Shown here piece after piece: positions 1 to 5,373 of a stretch of 5,373 nt of DNA. Source of the DNA: JAWXCM01 sp034408745 (lineage in GTDB: Bacteria; Acidobacteriota; Terriglobia; Bryobacterales; Bryobacteraceae); contig JAWXCM010000360.1 in NCBI GenBank assembly GCA_034408745.1, positions 1-5,373 of the forward strand. The letters are read 5' to 3'. Within the stretch, counting starts at the first letter, position 1. The number at the start of each line of letters is the position of its first letter. Position numbers and translations under genes: made by a program. The notes under the pieces are model-generated. The model had not been told where the DNA came from and searched no databases. It saw only the letters and a program-made list of their open reading frames with translations.

Positions 1-128
1 ATCGAGTACGGGGACAACAGCGCGTTGGCGGCAGGCCTGAACCCCTTGGCCAGCAGATCAATTCCGAGCGCATTTATGGCCCGGACGGCAGGATCGACGC
101 TTTTAGAAGTCGCGTCGAGTTCCCTCAT
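1..128 (-). CDS. Probable serpin (serine protease inhibitor), N-terminal part, cut by the left window edge
   Basis: An open frame starts at the ATG at 128-126 and runs off the left edge without a stop; 42 complete codons are visible. From about residue 12 it reads like the start of bacterial serpins: an amphipathic helix (VDPAVRAINALGIDLLAKG) followed by ANALLSPYS. The latter matches the helix A and 'N-x-x-x-SP-x-S-I' segment that opens the serpin fold. Serpins trap serine or cysteine proteases through a C-terminal reactive-centre loop, which lies outside the window, so inhibitory activity cannot be judged. No signal peptide is visible after this ATG. The frame stays open upstream, so a longer start, for example the TTG at 161-159, cannot be excluded. 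The ATG is preceded by a purine run containing GGGGA about 7 bases upstream, a modest ribosome binding site. The identification rests on a short stretch. Confidence 0.7.
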   Translation of the reverse strand, partial: MRELDATSKSVDPAVRAINALGIDLLAKGFRPAANALLSPYS

Positions 129-146
129 TGTTTTTTCCCCGTGTGT

Positions 147-161
147 TTGGCCATCGGCCAA
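147..161. repeat. Small perfect inverted repeat upstream of the serpin start
   Basis: TTGGCC-ATC-GGCCAA forms a 6-bp stem with a 3-base loop, 19 bases upstream of the serpin ATG. In a minus-strand transcript it would sit just before the ribosome binding site, so it could be a leader hairpin, an operator or chance. On the minus strand the bases after it contain a run of A rather than T, so it does not look like a terminator for genes read from the right. Confidence 0.3.
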
Positions 162-204
162 CCGGTGGTTCTGCTCATAAGCTGTCGGGCTGGAACTCAG
201 CCGG

Positions 205-432
205 TCATTGGCCCGAAGCCGGCGTCGAGTAAGCCAGTGAACCATATCGCCTACTGAACTCCTGCCGCTGCGCCTCCCAGTCACTCGATAGGTCAGGATG
301 GTTAATTAGTCGCCGCGCGCTGACCGCAGGTGATTGGTCGCCCCGCACGATCGCCGACACGACATCCGGAGCCAGAAACGCAAGCCGCAGTACGCGGGTG
401 ACGTAACTCCCCGACGACCGTCCCGCCTTCAA
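205..432 (-). pseudogene. Relic of the C-terminal part of a recombinase-family (ParB-like HTH) protein
   Basis: A minus-strand frame ends at the TGA at 207-205. From about position 408 it encodes SYVTRVLRLAFLAPDVV, then an SAIVRGDQ-type turn and an LSSDWEAQRQEF segment. These match the tail of a family of large serine-recombinase-associated proteins seen in alphaproteobacterial genomes and prophages, where 'SYV(S/T)RVLRLxxLAPDIVEAIxDG' is followed by 'WxxQR'. The SYVTRVLRL part also resembles a ParB-type recognition helix. Intact members carry an N-terminal catalytic domain of several hundred residues. Here the frame upstream of 408 looks unlike the family (basic and Gly/Ser-rich) and is closed by a stop at 504-502. 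The only start near the matching part is a TTG at 432-430. I read this as a 5'-deleted remnant of a mobile element, not a working gene. A small stand-alone DNA-binding protein is the alternative. The family match is from memory. Confidence 0.55.
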
Positions 433-605
433 CCTGGAGCCGAGTCTTCTCCGGTAACCAGCGCAAGACCGTCCGCGGTTGAAGACGTTAGTCCGGCAGT
501 CTCAAAGCCAACCGTCAGCGCCGTGACCATGATCCAGCGCTGGTGCTGGATGGGGTCTACGTCCGCCTCAATGATGGGCTCGAGTCCTGACCTTGCCTGA
601 CCTGA
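433..605. other. Gap downstream of gnd with no recognisable gene
   Basis: Together with the relic at 205-432 and the bases down to 129, this makes about 480 bases without an intact gene. On the minus strand the frame that follows the gnd stop codon stays open for 58 codons (605-432) before a TGA at 431-429. It includes an ATG at 530-528, but the translation (for example EPIIEADVDPIQ, then VTALTVGFETAG) matches nothing I recognise and has no clear ribosome binding site. An inverted repeat at 532-551 is the only structured element. I see no tRNA gene or attachment site. Confidence 0.5.
532..551. repeat. Inverted repeat 55 bases downstream of the gnd stop
   Basis: ATCCAGC (532-538) and GCTGGAT (545-551) are perfect 7-base arms around a 6-base loop, and the inner CCAGCGCTGG is itself palindromic. 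It could fold in the 3' end of the gdhA-gnd transcript and protect or weakly terminate it. No T-tract follows on the minus strand, so it is not a classical intrinsic terminator. Confidence 0.3.
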
Positions 606-2078
<1,473 letters not shown>

Positions 2079-2079
2079 T

Positions 2080-3438
2080 TCACATCACTCCGTAGGCAAC
2101 CATGGCGTCGGCAACCTTGAGGAAACCCGCAATGTTTGCGCCACGGACGTAGTCGATTGTTCCATTCGACCCAGCACCGTGCTGTACGCACCGGCTGTGG
2201 ATCCCCAGCATGATGTCACGAAGCCGACGATCAAGTTCATCCCGAGACCACTGCAGACGCATACTGTTCTGGGTCATCTCGAGTCCTGACACAGCTACAC
2301 CTCCGGCATTTGCTGCCTTGCTGGGGGCGAATAGCACCCCTGTCGCCTGAAACGCTTCCATGGCTTCCGGCTCGCAGGGCATGTTGGCGCCTTCGGCAAC
2401 TGCGGTGCAGCCGTTGGCAATCAGCATCCTGGCATCGGCCAGGCTCAATTCGTTCTGGGTGGCGCATGGAAATGCAAGTTCGCACGGGACGCCCCAGGGC
2501 CTTTGCCCGGGGTGGTATTCGCAGCCAAACTCGCGGGCGAACTCGGCCAGAGACCCTCGGGATCTGGACTTGAGATCCTGCACGAAAGCCAGCTTCTCCA
2601 GGGAGATCCCTCCCGGGTCGTGGACGAAACCGCCGGAATCCGACATCGTAAAAACCCGTACTCCCAGATTCACGAGTTTTTCCACGGTGTACTGTGCGAC
2701 ATTTCCGGAGCCAGACACTGTTGCGGTCTTTCCCGGAAGAGCATCGCCGCGATGGCGCAGCATTTCTTCCATGAAGTACACGCAGCCATAGCCTGTCGCT
2801 TCTGTTCGGATCTCGCTGCCGCCGAACGCGAGGCCCTTCCCTGTGAGCACGCCGGTGAATTCATTGCACAGTCGTTTGTACTGCCCAAAGAGGAAGCTGA
2901 CCTCCCGTCCGCCCACGCCGATATCACCCGCCGGAACGTCGGTGAAAGGTCCGATGTGCCGAAAGAGTCCAGTCATGAACGACTGACAGAAACGCATCAC
3001 TTCGCCCTCTGATTTGCCTTTCGGATTGAAATCAGAACCGCCTTTCCCGCCACCCATCGGCAGGCCAGTGAGGCTGTTCTTGAAAACCTGCTCGAACGCA
3101 AGAAACTTCAGGACGCTGAGGGTGACTGATGGATCGAAGCGAAGGCCGCCCTTGTAGGGCCCGATGGCATTGCTGCATTGGACTCGATAGCCGCGATTCG
3201 CCCGGACGTTGCCTTGGTCGTCGACCCAGCTGACACGAAAAATGATGATGCGGTCCGGTTCCGTCAGGCGCTCGAGAATCTGGGCTTCCCGGTATCGGGG
3301 TTTGTCGCTGAGGAACGGGATGATGGTTGCGGCGACCTCTGCGACGGCCTGGTGGTACTCGTGCTCGGCCGGGTTTCGCCGGCGGAGTCCGACCATGAAC
3401 CGGTCGAGCTCTAACGTACTTGAATCAAGCAGGTTCAT
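2080..3438 (-). CDS. gdhA: NADP-specific glutamate dehydrogenase (hexameric, about 450-residue type)
   Basis: Catalyses reversible reductive amination of 2-oxoglutarate with ammonium and NADPH to glutamate, in the cytosol. The 452-residue product aligns along its whole length with E. coli GdhA (447 residues). Substrate-binding and catalytic lysines are visible in IGPYKGGLRF (K96), VFKNSL (K120) and PMGGGKGGSDF (K132). D172 in DVPAGDIGVGGRE is the catalytic aspartate position. The Rossmann loop SGSGNVAQ lies at 242-249 and is followed by SDSGG (266-270). The adenine-side loop is as in NADP-linked enzymes, but the coenzyme call rests on family similarity. The frame is open up to an ATG at 3570, but I choose the ATG at 3438: homology begins there, and AAGAGGGG sits just upstream (GAGG core 5 bases from the ATG). 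The 44-residue upstream extension is Pro/Arg-rich and unlike the family. First gene of the gdhA-gnd operon, divergent from the flavoprotein gene. Confidence 0.97.
   Translation of the reverse strand: MNLLDSSTLELDRFMVGLRRRNPAEHEYHQAVAEVAATIIPFLSDKPRYREAQILERLTEPDRIIIFRVSWVDDQGNVRANRGYRVQCSNAIGPYKGGLRFDPSVTLSVLKFLAFEQVFKNSLTGLPMGGGKGGSDFNPKGKSEGEVMRFCQSFMTGLFRHIGPFTDVPAGDIGVGGREVSFLFGQYKRLCNEFTGVLTGKGLAFGGSEIRTEATGYGCVYFMEEMLRHRGDALPGKTATVSGSGNVAQYTVEKLVNLGVRVFTMSDSGGFVHDPGGISLEKLAFVQDLKSRSRGSLAEFAREFGCEYHPGQRPWGVPCELAFPCATQNELSLADARMLIANGCTAVAEGANMPCEPEAMEAFQATGVLFAPSKAANAGGVAVSGLEMTQNSMRLQWSRDELDRRLRDIMLGIHSRCVQHGAGSNGTIDYVRGANIAGFLKVADAMVAYGVM
2088..2091 (-). promoter_or_regulatory. gnd ribosome binding site inside the gdhA coding end
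   Basis: GGAG on the minus strand spans the GGA GTG codons for the Gly-Val near the gdhA C-terminus, 9 bases before the gnd ATG. Ribosomes finishing gdhA clear this site and stop one base before the gnd start, the usual geometry for translational coupling. Confidence 0.6.
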
Positions 3439-3441
3439 TAA

Positions 3442-3449
3442 CCCCTCTT
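3442..3449 (-). promoter_or_regulatory. gdhA ribosome binding site that fixes the start
   Basis: The minus strand reads AAGAGGGG-TTA-ATG. This purine-rich site ends 3 bases before the ATG at 3438 (5 bases if GAGG is taken as the core). It favours that start over the in-frame ATG 132 bases further upstream. Confidence 0.75.
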
Positions 3450-3457
3450 GGGCGATG

Positions 3458-3486
3458 TTGACAATCTGCTGCGGACCATCAATAGT
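3458..3486 (+). promoter_or_regulatory. Possible plus-strand sigma70-type promoter
   Basis: TTGACA (3458-3463) is a perfect -35 consensus. After exactly 17 bases comes AATAGT (3481-3486), which matches the TATAAT -10 at four of six positions. Transcription would run toward the flavoprotein gene with a leader of roughly 185 bases, and would overlap the gdhA leader on the other strand. No other experimental or comparative support is available here, so this is a motif-only call. No convincing minus-strand promoter for gdhA stood out. Confidence 0.3.
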
Positions 3487-3574
3487 CCCAATCAGAACAA
3501 TAAAGGGCTTTGCTATGCAAGGCCGAGTTCGGTGCTGCTGGCGTGGGGACGGCGGCGGGCGTCGACTCATGGTG

Positions 3575-3593
3575 CGGCGGGGTCACCCCGCCG
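3575..3593. repeat. Perfect 19-bp inverted repeat in the divergent intergenic region
   Basis: CGGCGGGGTCACCCCGCCG is a perfect palindrome, with 9-base arms around a single central C. It lies between the divergent starts of gdhA (3438) and the flavoprotein gene (3679), about 86 bases upstream of the latter. The one-base centre suits a dimeric regulator site better than an RNA hairpin, although an 8-bp stem with a TCA loop is also possible. No T-tract follows on either strand, so a terminator is unlikely. Confidence 0.45.
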
Positions 3594-3663
3594 ACGCTGT
3601 CGTCGGCTGTAGTTGGGGCTGGTCAACCGTTGCGAGATTGCCGCCAAGCGGTCCAGCCTGGCT

Positions 3664-3670
3664 GAGGGGA
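3664..3670 (+). promoter_or_regulatory. Ribosome binding site for the GTG-started flavoprotein gene
   Basis: GAGGGGA is followed by 8 bases and then GTG at 3679. It is the best Shine-Dalgarno-like sequence upstream of the FAD-binding motif and supports that GTG as the start. Confidence 0.6.
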
Positions 3671-3678
3671 AGCTGCAC

Positions 3679-5373
3679 GTGGTAGCCGCCGCGAAGTTCA
3701 AGATTGCCATTGTGGGATCCGGGCCGGCAGGGTTGTCGGCGGCCGGGCGCGCGGCGGCACTCGATCGGGAGGCTGGTCGGGATTCCCCGAGTTACGTGCT
3801 TATTGAGGCCTTCAACCATCCCTCCAAGACGATCTTTCGCTATCAGAAGGGCAAGAACGTGATGGCGGAGCCCGGCTACCTGGAGCTTCGCAGTGACCTT
3901 CCCTTCGCTGTGGGCAGCCGAGAGGTGGTCCTCGGGGGTTGGGACGCCTGCATCGGGGAGCAGGCGCTCAACATCAAGACCAGTAGGGAGGTGAAATCAA
4001 TCTCTGGATCTCGAGGGGCTTTCACGCTCCGGCTGAATAGCGGCGACCCGGTTGAGGCGGAGACAGTCATCCTTGCCATAGGCCTGGAAGGCAATCCCCG
4101 AAAGCTGGCAGTTGAGGGGGACACTCCGGAGAACGTGCAGTACCAGCTTGATGATCCTGACGAGTACGCTGGCGAGACAATCATCGTGGTCGGCGCTGGT
4201 GATTCCGCCGTCGAAAATGCACTGGCTCTCGCGCACAAGAACCATGTGCTGATCCTCAATCGTGGCGCTGAGTTCAACAAGATCAAGGATGGCAACCAGG
4301 CGCTGCTGATCAAGGCCGCGACCCAGCCCCAACCCGCACTGGAGTGCGTCTACAACGCGGGAATCCACCAGATCGAGAGGCTTGATGCCGGCACCCTGAC
4401 CGTGCACCTGAAGACCCCCGAGGGTATTCGGCCTGTCAAGGCAAGCCGGGTCATTGCACGCCTCGGGGGGACACCGCCGCGGGGTTTTCTGGAGTCGTGC
4501 GGTATCCGCCTCCCGCATGCCGGTGCCACGGCATTGCCCGACTTGTCGGAGCAGTACGAGACCAACGTACCGGGTTTGTACGTGATCGGTTCGCTGGCCG
4601 GGTATCCCCTGATCAAGCAGGCAATGAATCAGGGCTACGACGTCGTGGAGTTCATTCATGGCAGGAACACGAAACCGGTCGACTACGGCCTCCTGGACCA
4701 TCAGTTCGCGGGGCTGCCCTATGAGTTGGAGACGGACCGGCTGATGTCACTCCTGATGACGCGCGTCCCGATGTTTCGCCAGTTGAACAAACTGGCATTT
4801 CGGGAAGTCATCATTGAGAGCCGGTTGTACGTCAGCTATCCCGACGAGGACACCCAGAAGGAAGCCCTGGAGCGCGTGGAGCAGCTTAAAAAGCGCGTGG
4901 AGCAGCTTAAATCTGGCGTCGAGGCCGCCAGGGGACAGAGGCAGGCGGGAGGCACAGGCAGGAAAGTTCCCTCGCCGCAGACAACGAACGTTATAGCACC
5001 CGGCCACGAGTTCTACCGGGCCGGCGACTACGGCGTGACGTTCTTTACGGTTGTGGACGGTGAAGTCGTCCTGGAGTCACCACAGTTGCCGGGTGGTCGT
5101 CGAATTCTCGGTCGGGGTGATTTCTTTGGCGAGATGAGTCTGCTCGCCGGGCGACCGAGGATCGAAACAGCGATAGCGGGCCCCGGGTGCGTCGTTGTCG
5201 CGACCCCTCGCAAGACAATGCTGAAATTGATGAGTGCGAATGAAATAGTGCGCAAGGGCATCGACTGGATATTCGTCGTCCGCGAACTGCAACGGCACTT
5301 CGCACCCACAGCGACGGTCGAGGAGTTGCGGTCCATCGCGGACGAGGTAGCGCAACGGCAATTCCCTGCCGGA
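3679..5373 (+). CDS. Thioredoxin-reductase-like flavoprotein fused to a cyclic-nucleotide-binding-type domain (3' end outside window)
   Basis: The frame is open for 565 codons to the edge without a stop. Residues 8-330 form a two-dinucleotide flavoprotein module: FAD loop GSGPAG at 13-18, an 'ILAIG' strand at 131-135, NAD(P) loop GAGDSA at 172-177 followed by ILNRGAEF, and a closing PGLYVIGSLAGYPLIKQAMNQG at 298-319, where Gly-Ser replaces the usual Gly-Asp. The CxxC of true thioredoxin reductases is absent, so the module is closer to YpdA/Bdr-like or other single-module reductases; its electron acceptor is unknown. Residues 395-412 form a heptad-repeat (coiled-coil) linker. Residues 437-530 look like a CRP/PKA-type nucleotide-binding domain, with APGHEFYRAGD, VVDGEVVLES and the phosphate cassette FGEMSLLAGRPRIET (E485, R494). 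Residues 546-565 (VEELRSIADEV, then QRQFPAG) resemble the start of a second such domain. I chose the GTG start for its ribosome binding site and its position 13 residues before the FAD loop; a TTG at 3613 is the alternative. Soluble: no signal peptide or membrane segment is visible. Confidence 0.88.
   Translation, partial: MVAAAKFKIAIVGSGPAGLSAAGRAAALDREAGRDSPSYVLIEAFNHPSKTIFRYQKGKNVMAEPGYLELRSDLPFAVGSREVVLGGWDACIGEQALNIKTSREVKSISGSRGAFTLRLNSGDPVEAETVILAIGLEGNPRKLAVEGDTPENVQYQLDDPDEYAGETIIVVGAGDSAVENALALAHKNHVLILNRGAEFNKIKDGNQALLIKAATQPQPALECVYNAGIHQIERLDAGTLTVHLKTPEGIRPVKASRVIARLGGTPPRGFLESCGIRLPHAGATALPDLSEQYETNVPGLYVIGSLAGYPLIKQAMNQGYDVVEFIHGRNTKPVDYGLLDHQFAGLPYELETDRLMSLLMTRVPMFRQLNKLAFREVIIESRLYVSYPDEDTQKEALERVEQLKKRVEQLKSGVEAARGQRQAGGTGRKVPSPQTTNVIAPGHEFYRAGDYGVTFFTVVDGEVVLESPQLPGGRRILGRGDFFGEMSLLAGRPRIETAIAGPGCVVVATPRKTMLKLMSANEIVRKGIDWIFVVRELQRHFAPTATVEELRSIADEVAQRQFPAG
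4871..4911 (+). repeat. Exact tandem 20-base repeat (period 21) encoding a coiled-coil heptad
   Basis: AGCGCGTGGAGCAGCTTAAA occurs at 4871-4890 and again, identically, at 4892-4911, one base apart, giving a 21-base period. It encodes ERVEQLK then KRVEQLK, two turns of a heptad (Val and Leu in the core positions). The repeat lies within the linker between the flavoprotein module and the nucleotide-binding domain. DNA-level identity suggests a recent in-frame duplication. Confidence 0.85.

Noticed and set aside
579..591. 13-base direct repeat CTCGAGTCCTGAC, also found at 2278-2290
   Set aside because: The second copy lies in the gdhA coding region and nothing mobile lies between the copies. 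At this length a chance match is plausible.
334..600. 88-codon plus-strand frame across the gap downstream of gnd
   Set aside because: It runs antisense to the recombinase-like motif, has an Arg/Ser/Pro-rich composition and matches no family I recognise.
3439..3570. 44-residue N-terminal extension of gdhA starting at the ATG at 3570
   Set aside because: The extension is Pro/Arg-rich and has no counterpart in the family. The ATG at 3438 has a strong ribosome binding site and gives the normal length.
3613..3678. Upstream TTG start at 3613 for the flavoprotein
   Set aside because: It would add 22 residues before the normal N-terminal strand and has no better ribosome binding site than the GTG at 3679. 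It cannot be fully excluded.
3876..4701. Long minus-strand open frames (for example 3876-4313 and 3997-4701) opposite the flavoprotein gene
   Set aside because: They overlap an unambiguous plus-strand coding region, have low-complexity or unfamiliar translations and no supporting start signals. They are products of GC-rich codon usage.

Overview
The window is GC-rich bacterial DNA, most likely from a proteobacterium. This is inferred from the glutamate dehydrogenase and 6-phosphogluconate dehydrogenase, which closely resemble the enterobacterial enzymes. A more precise lineage cannot be read from the sequence. Two central-metabolism genes are certain. A large flavoprotein/cyclic-nucleotide-sensor fusion runs off the right edge. 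The left 600 bases hold the start of a probable serpin gene and a decayed recombinase fragment.

Layout, left to right: (1) 1-128, minus strand, the first 42 codons of a probable serpin (serine protease inhibitor), cut by the window edge. (2) 129-605, about 480 bases with no intact gene. They contain a minus-strand relic of the C-terminal part of a recombinase-family protein (205-432), two small inverted repeats and an unrecognised open stretch behind gnd. (3) 606-2078, minus strand, gnd (NADP-dependent 6-phosphogluconate dehydrogenase). (4) 2080-3438, minus strand, gdhA (NADP-type glutamate dehydrogenase). One base separates the gdhA stop from the gnd start, and the gnd ribosome binding site lies inside the gdhA coding end. 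(5) 3439-3678, a divergent intergenic region with a perfect 19-bp inverted repeat and a possible plus-strand sigma70 promoter. (6) 3679 to beyond 5373, plus strand, a thioredoxin-reductase-like flavoprotein module without the redox CxxC, joined by a short heptad-repeat linker to a cyclic-nucleotide-binding-type domain. A second such domain probably begins at the edge.

How they fit together: gdhA and gnd form a tight two-gene operon, gdhA first. Gnd produces NADPH while oxidising 6-phosphogluconate to ribulose 5-phosphate, and GdhA uses NADPH to fix ammonium onto 2-oxoglutarate. The operon therefore couples a source and a sink of the same cofactor. The divergent flavoprotein is also expected to bind a pyridine nucleotide and carries a putative ligand-sensing module, so it might respond to redox or nucleotide state. 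That link is inference. The fusion flavoprotein is the least conventional element here; the rest is mostly recognisable housekeeping or decayed mobile DNA.
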